From an uncultured Actinomycetes bacterium (lineage in GTDB: Bacteria > Actinomycetota > Thermoleophilia > Gaiellales > Gaiellaceae): 6,839 nucleotides of DNA. Positions 1 to 5,975 of this stretch are shown piece by piece. Where the stretch lies: contig CAIYXH010000293.1 of NCBI GenBank assembly GCA_903930195.1, positions 1 to 6,839 of the forward strand, written 5' to 3'. Position 1 is the first letter of the stretch, and the number at the start of each line of letters is the position of its first letter. The notes under the pieces are model-generated. The model saw only the letters and a list, made by a program, of their open reading frames with translations, did not search any database and was not told the DNA's origin. A program made the translations under genes and the position numbers.

Positions 1-891
1 CAGGATCCCGGCGGTGTCGCGGTAGCCGTCCCGGAAGGTGACGATCTTCTCGGCGCCGAGCTCGTCGGCGCGCGCGATCAGCGAGTCGCGGTAGGCCTCG
101 CCGGAGTGCTCGACGATCTTGGGGTGCGTCTCGCCGAGGATGACGTACTCCGGCATCGGCTCGAGGTCGCCGAGCTGGGCGACGGCGTCGATCGCATATT
201 CGATGCCCTTGCCCGGGCCGAGCAGGCCCCAGGTGAGAATCCGCGGGCGGTGCCCATCTTCGGAGGGAAGTGCATGGGGTGCAAGGTTCGCCGGGGCGCC
301 GTGCTGGATCACGACGACCTGGTCGGGATCGACGTCGTGCACGGCGAGGAGCCGCTCGCGCGCGACCTCGCTCTGGGCGACGACCTTCGCGGACATGTGC
401 GCGAGCTCCTCGACAATCCGCTTCTGGTTCGGCGATGGATTCGGCAGAACCGTGTGCAGCACGAGCACCACCGGCACCTGCAGCCGCTTGACGAGCGTGA
501 CCACGTCCTCGCCGTCCGTCCCGCCGAAGATGCCGAACTCGTGCTGGATGAAGACGACGTCGTAGGTGTCGAGGGTCTTCGCGACGTGGTCGAGCGAGGC
601 GGCCGAGTCACGGCGCCATTCGCCGACGACCTCGTCGGGATGCGCGGCCCAGTTGCCCTCCTCGACGGAGCTGACGATGCCGACCTTGTCGCCGAACCCC
701 GCGTCGGCAACGGCCGAGGCGAGCGATGCCGTGAAGGTCGCGATCCCGCACTTCGTGGGCGGGTACGTCCCGACGAAGCCGAAGGAGAGTCCCTCGCTGC
801 GCGGGATGGGAATCAGTCCGGTCGGCCGTCTGCTCGAGACCACTGCTGTACCACCCACCGCCACCGTCTCCATCGCAACCGTCTTCGCCAT
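1..891 (-). CDS. Family 4-type glycosyltransferase, partial (C-terminus beyond the left edge)
   Basis: Cytoplasmic sugar transferase, predicted to move a sugar from a nucleotide-sugar donor to an unknown acceptor. The 297 visible residues hold the whole N-terminal Rossmann-like half and the start of the donor-binding half of a GT-B fold. After a 34-residue polar N-terminal extension comes TYPPTKCGIATFT (42-54), the hallmark start of one GT4 subgroup. QHEFGIFGG (116-124), TWGLLGPGKGIEYAI (220-234, normally near the donor site) and ILGETHPKIVEHSGEAYRDS (251-270) follow. The usual C-terminal catalytic EX7E region would lie off the window, so activity cannot be judged. The ATG at 891 is fixed by an AAAGGAGG sequence six bases upstream. 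No signal peptide or membrane segment is seen. The N-terminal extension is longer than I expect for the family. It is preceded by a structured leader and probably has its own promoter. The acceptor and pathway cannot be named. Confidence 0.88.
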   Translation of the reverse strand, partial: MAKTVAMETVAVGGTAVVSSRRPTGLIPIPRSEGLSFGFVGTYPPTKCGIATFTASLASAVADAGFGDKVGIVSSVEEGNWAAHPDEVVGEWRRDSAASLDHVAKTLDTYDVVFIQHEFGIFGGTDGEDVVTLVKRLQVPVVLVLHTVLPNPSPNQKRIVEELAHMSAKVVAQSEVARERLLAVHDVDPDQVVVIQHGAPANLAPHALPSEDGHRPRILTWGLLGPGKGIEYAIDAVAQLGDLEPMPEYVILGETHPKIVEHSGEAYRDSLIARADELGAEKIVTFRDGYRDTAGIL

Positions 892-897
892 CGTCTA

Positions 898-905
898 CCT
901 CCTTT
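898..905 (-). promoter_or_regulatory. Strong Shine-Dalgarno sequence of the glycosyltransferase
   Basis: On the minus strand the sequence AAAGGAGG lies six bases before the ATG at 891. It is close to a perfect anti-16S match and by far the strongest ribosome binding site in the window, where the other genes have weak or no such sites. It decides the start. It lies immediately downstream of the U-run of the leader hairpin, so leader folding could affect whether it is transcribed at all. Confidence 0.85.
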
Positions 906-912
906 AACGCAC

Positions 913-940
913 AAAAGGCCCCGGAGATTCCTCCGAGGCC
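913..940 (-). terminator. Intrinsic terminator-like hairpin in the glycosyltransferase leader
   Basis: On the minus strand GGCCTCGGAG, a GAAT loop and CTCCGGGGCC form a 10-bp stem with one G-U pair. It is followed at once by TTTT, and the flanking A and T can add one more pair. The hairpin with U-run has the form of a factor-independent terminator. Only 21 bases separate the U-run from the glycosyltransferase ATG, too few for another promoter. It may end read-through from the upstream lipoprotein gene, or it may be an attenuator inside the glycosyltransferase transcript. The U-run is short (four), so efficiency could be modest. Confidence 0.6.
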
Positions 941-951
941 TCGTCGCCGAA

Positions 952-971
952 CCGGCGCAGCATCGCACCGG
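952..971 (-). promoter_or_regulatory. First hairpin of the glycosyltransferase leader
   Basis: On the minus strand CCGGTGC and GCGCCGG pair over a six-base loop (GATGCT), giving seven pairs including one G-U. Its 3' arm can instead form a competing five-pair hairpin with the bases just downstream (945-957, loop of three). Two mutually exclusive folds ahead of a terminator-like stem are what an attenuator needs. Short stems are common by chance in DNA this rich in G and C, and I recognise no known riboswitch class here. Confidence 0.4.
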
Positions 972-978
972 CACGTCG

Positions 979-984
979 ATCCTA
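979..984 (-). promoter_or_regulatory. Possible -10 box for the glycosyltransferase
   Basis: The minus strand reads TAGGAT, matching the actinobacterial TANNNT -10 consensus. Transcription would begin near 971-973 and give a leader of about 80 bases that starts almost exactly at the first hairpin. No convincing -35 hexamer is found 16-19 bases upstream, so this is tentative. The rest of the gap (985-1097) shows only a short palindrome, GGTAATACC at 1030-1038, and no reading frame I would call a gene. Confidence 0.35.
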
Positions 985-1097
985 GCGGAAATCTGATCCG
1001 GCCTCGGTCCGAATTCCCCCTGCACCCAAGGTAATACCCCGTGCGCGCCGCGACTCACATAAGAGTTTCGCGTCGTCTCCGGACCGTTGCCGCCCCG

Positions 1098-2264
1098 CTA
1101 CCGAAGGTACGCAGCACTCTCGCTGCGCACGAGCGCGACGAGGTTGCCGAGCGCGACGTTCACGTCGATCAGGTGCAGGCCCCAGCGCGCACCGAGGAAG
1201 GCACCGGCAAGCGTGAGCGCCGTACGGGCGTAGCTGTTCTGCGGATCGATCTGGAGCCAGGTTGCCCCGTCGCGGCTCTCGCACCGAGCCGTCAGCGAAC
1301 CGGGATACGCGACCCACGGCGTCGTGATGTCTCTGCCGGGAGATGCTCCGGCGACCACCGAGAACGCCGCGACCGGGAGCATCGCCTCGAGCGGCGCCGA
1401 GCCGCCGCCGAGCGCGGCCGGGTTGGTGCAGACGACATGGACGACTGTCGACGGCGTCCTCAGCCCGAAGGGATTGAGACCCTCGCCGGTACGGCCGAAG
1501 TAGCTGTTCGCCGGGGGCTCACGCGTGAAGCTCGAGTAGGCGACGACGCAGTGCGTGTCCTGGGCCGACGTGCACGGCCTGACGTGCACGAAGTCGCCGC
1601 GGCCACCCGGGGTGTTCGGCTCGAGCACGTTGCCCCCGAGCAGGATCGCCGACACGAGACGCTTGCGAATCGACGGGCGGAGATCGATGTGCTGGCGGAT
1701 GAGCGCGATCAGCGCGGCTGCGCCCTGCGAGTGCCCGATGAGAACGAAACCGCGGCCGTCGTTGTAGTGCACCAGGTAGTCCTGGAATGCCTTGAGGACG
1801 CCTGCGTAGGCGGTGATAGCGTTCTCGGAGGTGACGGTGCGGTCGACGATCCGGTCGATCGGCACCTGACGGTAGATCGGGGCGTAGACCCGGCAGACCT
1901 GGGAGAAGCGGGCCGCCTGGATCCGCGCGACCGAGCGCTCTTGCGGCTGGATGCGCAGGTTCGCGTTCGGCGTCTTCTGCGGTGTGACGGTCGGGTAGAT
2001 GTAGAAGCAGTCGATCGGCGGGTTCGCCGCAGGTGCATCGTGCTCGATGTGCCGTGCGCCCGAGTTCTCGATCACCGTGGTGTCGAGGCTCGTGCGGCAG
2101 GGATCGGGCGCGACGCCCGGTCGGCAGAGCCAGACGACGCCTTCGCGATCGCGCGGAGACGGTGCCGCGGCTGCCGCGGTCGTCGTCTGCGCCCGCTTCG
2201 AGCCGCCGCAGCCCGCGAGCACGACTGCAACCCCCAGCAGGGCAAGAGGTGTCCCCAGACGCAT
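1098..2264 (-). CDS. DUF3089-family alpha/beta-hydrolase lipoprotein
   Basis: Predicted lipid-anchored extracytoplasmic serine hydrolase of the DUF3089 family; substrate unknown. The protein has 388 residues. Residues 1-19 are a lipoprotein signal peptide ending in the lipobox LAGC, with Cys19 as the lipidated residue, followed by an Ala/Thr-rich linker. The family signatures are WLCRPG (45-50), IDCFYIYPTV (84-93), the nucleophile elbow GHSQG (177-181, Ser179) and the C-terminal LHLIDVN region, whose His364 is the likely catalytic histidine. The mature part holds eight further cysteines (47, 56, 86, 124, 231, 239, 279, 328), which fits disulfides outside the cell. The start is uncertain: ATG at 2264 is used, but GTG at 2270 is in frame and adds two residues. 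Neither has a well-spaced ribosome binding site. It follows the MarR-GNAT gene by 38 bases and is probably co-transcribed with it. Confidence 0.9.
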   Translation of the reverse strand: MRLGTPLALLGVAVVLAGCGGSKRAQTTTAAAAAPSPRDREGVVWLCRPGVAPDPCRTSLDTTVIENSGARHIEHDAPAANPPIDCFYIYPTVTPQKTPNANLRIQPQERSVARIQAARFSQVCRVYAPIYRQVPIDRIVDRTVTSENAITAYAGVLKAFQDYLVHYNDGRGFVLIGHSQGAAALIALIRQHIDLRPSIRKRLVSAILLGGNVLEPNTPGGRGDFVHVRPCTSAQDTHCVVAYSSFTREPPANSYFGRTGEGLNPFGLRTPSTVVHVVCTNPAALGGGSAPLEAMLPVAAFSVVAGASPGRDITTPWVAYPGSLTARCESRDGATWLQIDPQNSYARTALTLAGAFLGARWGLHLIDVNVALGNLVALVRSESAAYLR

Positions 2265-2302
2265 CCTCACCAGTTCGGTCTTCGCGGTCGCGTCCGCATT
2301 TC

Positions 2303-3181
2303 CTAGGCGGGAAGAGCTTTCGCGAACCAGTAGTCGGCGTGGCCTTCGTCGTTGAAGCGGTCGACCTCGACGAACCCGGACGAGCGGTAGAGCTCGATCG
2401 CCTCGGTGAGGGCGCGGTTCGTCTCGAGGCGGAGCGTGCGGGCGCCCGCCTGGCGTGCGCGCGACTCGAGCTCGGAGAGGAGACGGCGCCCGAGTCCGAG
2501 CCCGCGGGCCTCAGGGGCGACCCACATGCGCTTGACCTCCGCCACCCCGGGCTCCGGGAAGCGCAGCCCGACACAGCCGATCGGCGCATCCCGCAGCGCT
2601 GCGACCAGGAAGATCCCCTGCGGCGGACGGAACTCCTCGGGCCGGGTGACGCTGTGCGCCGGGTCGAACCCGCTCTCGAAGCGCGTGTCGATCTCGGCGA
2701 AATAGCGCTCGAGCGACCCCACGGCGGCGGGCGACTCCGGGTCGACGAGCTCGAGATCGACGAGCCCGGCGGTCAGCAGGCGCTCGACCTCGGCCATCGC
2801 CGTGACGAGCCGCTCTCGCCGGCTCTCGTTGAGCGGTGCGAGATACGAGCGGGCGAGCGCGTCGCTCTGGCGTTCGAGCTCGCGGCGCTCGGTGCATCCG
2901 GCCTCGGTGAGGCGCGCGAAGCGAACCCGGCCGTCGTCACCCTCCTGCACGACCTCGACGAGGCCGTCGCGCTCGAGCGAACGCAGCATCCGGCTCAGAT
3001 AGCCGGAGTCGAGCCCCAGACGCGCGCGCAGCGTGCGCACCTCCGAGCCGTCGCCGATCTCCCAGAGAAGCCGCGCCTCGCCGAGCGGCCGCTCGCGCGC
3101 CAGGTACCGGTCTTCGAGCGCGCCGACCCGCTCGACGAGGAGCCGGTTGAAGCTCCGCACCCGTGCGATTGCCTCGTCCAT
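2303..3181 (-). CDS. MarR-type regulator fused to a GNAT N-acetyltransferase
   Basis: A two-domain protein of 292 residues and full family length. Residues 1-140 are a MarR-like winged helix-turn-helix, with the recognition helix around SGYLSRMLRSLERDGLV (59-75) and the wing after it. Residues 141-292 are a GNAT acetyltransferase. The EVKRMWVAPEARGLGLGRRL stretch (215-234) gives strand beta 4 and the R-x-x-G-x-G acetyl-CoA pyrophosphate loop, and LYRSSGFVEV (264-273) is the C-terminal signature. Such fusions likely bind DNA and acetylate a small molecule or protein; the substrate here is unknown. An upstream in-frame ATG at 3211 would add ten residues. I chose 3181 because homologues usually begin close to this helix and because a -10 box sits seven bases upstream, which suggests a leaderless mRNA. 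A palindrome over that promoter suggests autoregulation. It is divergent from the membrane glycosyltransferase-like gene. Confidence 0.92.
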   Translation of the reverse strand: MDEAIARVRSFNRLLVERVGALEDRYLARERPLGEARLLWEIGDGSEVRTLRARLGLDSGYLSRMLRSLERDGLVEVVQEGDDGRVRFARLTEAGCTERRELERQSDALARSYLAPLNESRRERLVTAMAEVERLLTAGLVDLELVDPESPAAVGSLERYFAEIDTRFESGFDPAHSVTRPEEFRPPQGIFLVAALRDAPIGCVGLRFPEPGVAEVKRMWVAPEARGLGLGRRLLSELESRARQAGARTLRLETNRALTEAIELYRSSGFVEVDRFNDEGHADYWFAKALPA

Positions 3182-3182
3182 C

Positions 3183-3202
3183 TCCCTGACTCTAGTCAGA
3201 GA
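3183..3202. promoter_or_regulatory. Palindrome, candidate MarR operator
   Basis: The core CTGACTCTAGTCAG (3186-3199) has two perfect six-base arms around a two-base centre. Two more pairs form beyond one mismatch on each side, giving a 20-base imperfect palindrome. MarR dimers typically bind palindromes of about this size next to or inside their own promoter. This one covers the predicted -10 of the MarR-GNAT gene and ends 23 bases before the start of the divergent gene, so it could control both. Binding is inferred from position and symmetry alone. Confidence 0.55.
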
Positions 3203-3216
3203 TCGCGACATGCAAA
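3189..3216 (-). promoter_or_regulatory. Candidate leaderless promoter of the MarR-GNAT gene
   Basis: On the minus strand a -35-like TTTGCA (3216-3211, four of six matches to TTGACA) is followed by a 16-base spacer and the -10 box TAGAGT (3194-3189). Seven bases later comes the ATG at 3181, so transcription would start at or beside the A of the start codon. That arrangement is typical of leaderless actinobacterial genes and explains why no usable Shine-Dalgarno sequence is present. An AGGGAG directly touching the ATG is too close to serve. Confidence 0.5.
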
Positions 3217-3225
3217 GATCCGGCC

Positions 3226-5148
3226 GTGCGGGGGTGGTGGAGGGACATCCTGGTGGGCGTCGGCTACGCCGTGGTTGCGGTCGCCTACTTCGGGCGGCCG
3301 ATCCTGGCGCATCCGGAACGGTCTCTGCTCGGCACCGACAACGAGCTCTATGCCTGGTCGTTCGCCTGGTGGCCGCATGCGCTCGGTCACGGTCTGAACC
3401 CGCTCACCACGCATGCGCTCTACGCCCCGGCGGGCGCAAACCTCGCGTGGGTCACCGCGATCCCCTCCCTGGCGTTGCCCTTCGCGCCGGTGACGCTCAT
3501 CTTCGGGCCGATCGCCGCGGTCAACGCTGCCGCATTGCTCCTGCCCGCCATCGCGGCCTGGAGCGCGTACCGCCTCTGCCTCGCGCTCACAGCGTCCACC
3601 TGGGCGTCGCTCGTGGGCGGCTATCTCTACGGCTTCTCGAGCTTCGCCCTCGCGCAGCAACTCGCGATCCACGTCAACCTGACGGCGGACTTCGCGCTGC
3701 CGCTCCTGGCGCTGTCGCTCGTCCGCTACGTCCGGGGGGACTGGTCGCAGCGCAGATTCGTGCTCAGCTTCGGCGTGCTCGTGGCGATCCAGCTCGGGAT
3801 CTCCACCGAAGTCACCCTGACGCTGTCGACGATGCTCCTGCTTGCGCTGCTCGTCTCGATCGCGTTCGTGCGGAGCGCCCGTCCAGCCATCAGGCGCACG
3901 CTGAGACCGATCGGCGCGGGGTATCTCCTCGGGGGGATCCTCGCGTCACCGCTGCTCCTCTACGCCGCGCTCGGAGCGTCCGGCCAGGGCTTCGTCAACG
4001 ACCCGGCGGGGACCGATCTCCTCAATCTCTTCGTTCCGACGAACCTGAACGCGATCGCGGGCTCGTCGTTCTCGACGATCCAGGGGCACTTCAATCCGCA
4101 CGAGAGCGCCCTGTTCGTCGGGACACCGGCGCTGGTGGTGATCGCGCTGTTTGCGTGGCGCGAGCGACGGAACGCCTGGTCGCGCGTGTTGCTTGCGCTG
4201 TTCGCGCTGGCGACCGTGTTTGCGCTCGGGCCGCGGCTCGTGGTCGACGGGGACAACGTCGCCCCGCTGCCCTGGGACGCGATCGACCACCTTCCCGGCT
4301 ACGACGACGTCCATACCCCGGGGTTCGGCGCGTTCGTCGCGCTTGCCGTTGCCGTGATCGTGGCCGTCTGGACAGGGCGGAGCCGCGGCAGGGTCTTCAC
4401 ACGGCCGTACGCGCTGCCGCTGCTGAGCGTGTTCGCACTCGTACCGGCGTTCTGGCATGCCGGCGGCACGCTCACACCTGCGAGGCCGAGCTTCTTCACC
4501 TCAGGTGCGTACGCGTCCTGCGTACACGGCGACACCGTCGCGGTGTTCCCGTTCGACGCGACCGCGAACGCCATTCAGGTCGAGACCCATTTCGCCTTCC
4601 CCATCGCCGGCGGCTACCTCACTCCCTTGATCTTCGGCACGAAGCCGGTGGTCAGCTTCAACAGCGATCCGACCGTCTTCCAGCTCAACTTCTACGGCGA
4701 CCGCGGACGGCCGAGCATGGATGCGCTCCTGGCATTCGCCCGCCGCCACGACGTAGGCCGGATCGTGCGTCTCGCCGACTCCGACTACCCGACGACGGCG
4801 CAGCTGCGTCAGCTCGGGCCTGTCGAGCAAACCGGGGGCGTCGCGATCGCACCCGCCTGCGGGACGCCCGCACTCACCCGACGGCCGCTACCTGCGTCCG
4901 CCCGGATCGTCTTGCAGGAGCAGGCGAACGCGACCAAGATCCAGTGGTGCCTCGACGGCTACGTCTACCAGCTGCCGGCCGGGCTCGACCCGGGCAATCT
5001 GCTCGAGGGAGCGACGAAGGCCGTCTACGTCCAGGGCCGCGCGCACATCAGCTGCGACGCCCCGCCGGACGGGTTCGTCCAGCGCGGGTATGCACCGACG
5101 CGGCTCCACGTGCCGCCCGGGACGTACCCGTACTACGTGCGCGGATGA
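3226..5148 (+). CDS. Large multi-pass membrane protein, probable GT-C-type glycosyltransferase
   Basis: The 640-residue integral membrane protein has about 11-12 hydrophobic helices between residues 8 and 412 and a C-terminal extracytoplasmic domain of about 230 residues. The first outer loop, between helices 1 and 2, holds GTDNELYAWSFAWWPHAL (36-53). An acidic residue here (Asp38) is where GT-C enzymes, which use polyprenyl-phosphate sugars, carry a catalytic or metal-binding acid. The following NPLTTHALYAPAGANLAW stretch and the C-terminal VAVFPFDA...AGGYLTP region (438-466) resemble a widespread uncharacterised actinobacterial membrane family. Donor and acceptor are unknown. GTG at 3226 is chosen because it keeps Arg residues before helix 1. 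GTG at 3253 has a better Shine-Dalgarno sequence (GGAGGG, 8-base spacing) and would remove nine residues. The stop overlaps the next gene's start by ATGA. Assignment to GT-C rests on topology and one motif. Confidence 0.75.
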   Translation: MRGWWRDILVGVGYAVVAVAYFGRPILAHPERSLLGTDNELYAWSFAWWPHALGHGLNPLTTHALYAPAGANLAWVTAIPSLALPFAPVTLIFGPIAAVNAAALLLPAIAAWSAYRLCLALTASTWASLVGGYLYGFSSFALAQQLAIHVNLTADFALPLLALSLVRYVRGDWSQRRFVLSFGVLVAIQLGISTEVTLTLSTMLLLALLVSIAFVRSARPAIRRTLRPIGAGYLLGGILASPLLLYAALGASGQGFVNDPAGTDLLNLFVPTNLNAIAGSSFSTIQGHFNPHESALFVGTPALVVIALFAWRERRNAWSRVLLALFALATVFALGPRLVVDGDNVAPLPWDAIDHLPGYDDVHTPGFGAFVALAVAVIVAVWTGRSRGRVFTRPYALPLLSVFALVPAFWHAGGTLTPARPSFFTSGAYASCVHGDTVAVFPFDATANAIQVETHFAFPIAGGYLTPLIFGTKPVVSFNSDPTVFQLNFYGDRGRPSMDALLAFARRHDVGRIVRLADSDYPTTAQLRQLGPVEQTGGVAIAPACGTPALTRRPLPASARIVLQEQANATKIQWCLDGYVYQLPAGLDPGNLLEGATKAVYVQGRAHISCDAPPDGFVQRGYAPTRLHVPPGTYPYYVRG

Positions 5149-5975
5149 GCCGGACGACCGACCTGCGGGTGGTCGCGGAGACCGTGGCGGCCTTGCTGCC
5201 GGCGGTCGCCGAGGAGGTCGTGCTCACGGGCAGCGTCTCGCGCGGGGTCGCCGACGAGCTCTCCGACGTCGAGCTGTTGGCCGTCACTGCAGTGCCGCTC
5301 ACGCTCGAGGAGTGCTTCGCCCACGTCCGGCACGCGGGCCTCACCGGCCTCGACACGTGGGGCCCGCAAGGAACCAAGGTCTCACGCACCTTCGGCTACA
5401 CGGACGGCGTCCCGGTCGAGCTGATCTGGTGGCCGCGGACGCACGCCGAGGCGACGGTCGACGCGATCCTCGCGGGGCAGCCGTCGGCCGCCGCCGAGGC
5501 GCTCGCGAACGGCGTGGCGCTCCGGAGCAGCGGGGTGCTCGCAGTCTGGCAGGAGCGGCTCGCGGTCTATCCCGACGCAGTCGCAGCCGCGCGGATCGAG
5601 GAGGCGGCGCTCGCGTGGGGCGGCTTCCACCCCACCGGCTTCCTCACGCTCACCCGCCCCGGAGAGCGGCTCGCGCTCGTCCAGCGGCTGACCGACGACG
5701 CCCAGCGCGTGCTCTCGCTCCTCTACGCCCTCAACCGTGTCTGGGAGCCGACGACGAAGCGGCTGGCGAGCCGGGTCGACGCGCTCGCAGTGAAGCCGGA
5801 GCGCGTTGCCGAGCGCATCGAGGCGGCGTTGTCGGAGCTCGACCCGCGCCGCGCGATGCTGGTGCTGACCGAGCTGCAACTCGACGCCGTCCGCCTCGCG
5901 CCCGACGGCCCGAACGTCGTCCGGGGCCGCCGCTGGCTCGCGGACGTAGCGGCTGTGCTGCGCGCCGGGCGCTAG
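5145..5975 (+). CDS. Minimal nucleotidyltransferase-domain protein, DUF4037-like C-terminus
   Basis: A soluble 276-residue protein. Residues 8-95 form a polymerase-beta-type nucleotidyltransferase fold: VVLTGSVSRGVADELSDVEL (25-44) carries the Gly-Ser motif (29-30) and the two metal-binding acids Asp41 and Glu43, and Glu92 in VELIWW is placed as the third acid. The usual pattern is D-x-D or D-x-E, so the active site looks complete. The helical C-terminal half (about 140-276), with LLYALNRVWEPTTKR (192-206), resembles the DUF4037/aminoglycoside-nucleotidyltransferase-like helical domain. Relatives transfer a nucleotide to a small molecule or protein; the target here is unknown and a resistance role should not be assumed. 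Its ATG overlaps the preceding stop, suggesting translational coupling with the membrane protein. Its TAG stop interlocks with that of the opposing gene. Confidence 0.8.
   Translation: MSRTTDLRVVAETVAALLPAVAEEVVLTGSVSRGVADELSDVELLAVTAVPLTLEECFAHVRHAGLTGLDTWGPQGTKVSRTFGYTDGVPVELIWWPRTHAEATVDAILAGQPSAAAEALANGVALRSSGVLAVWQERLAVYPDAVAAARIEEAALAWGGFHPTGFLTLTRPGERLALVQRLTDDAQRVLSLLYALNRVWEPTTKRLASRVDALAVKPERVAERIEAALSELDPRRAMLVLTELQLDAVRLAPDGPNVVRGRRWLADVAAVLRAGR

Noticed and set aside
106..996. A 296-residue plus-strand frame opposite the glycosyltransferase gene.
   Set aside because: The minus-strand frame has several glycosyltransferase motifs and a near-perfect ribosome binding site, whereas this frame has no recognisable family features.
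1046..1075. A weak inverted repeat just after the lipoprotein stop (GCGA..CTC with GAGTCGC on the minus strand), considered as that gene's terminator.
   Set aside because: The stem needs a two-base bulge and has no U-run. The hairpin at 913-940 is a much better candidate.
1041..3397. Long plus-strand frames (421 and 454 residues) opposite the lipoprotein and MarR-GNAT genes.
   Set aside because: They are Arg/Asp-rich translations without domain signatures, as expected opposite GC-rich genes. The minus-strand frames there have clear family motifs.
3033..5144. A very long plus-strand open frame leading into the nucleotidyltransferase gene, suggesting a 980-residue protein.
   Set aside because: Its upstream 700 residues are Arg/Ala/Pro-rich shadow of the MarR-GNAT gene (opposite strand) and of the membrane protein (another frame). 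Only the part from 5145 has recognisable domains and sensible composition.
5145..5975. Antibiotic-resistance aminoglycoside nucleotidyltransferase.
   Set aside because: Only the general nucleotidyltransferase fold is visible. The sequence does not match a resistance enzyme I can name and the context is not that of a resistance cassette.
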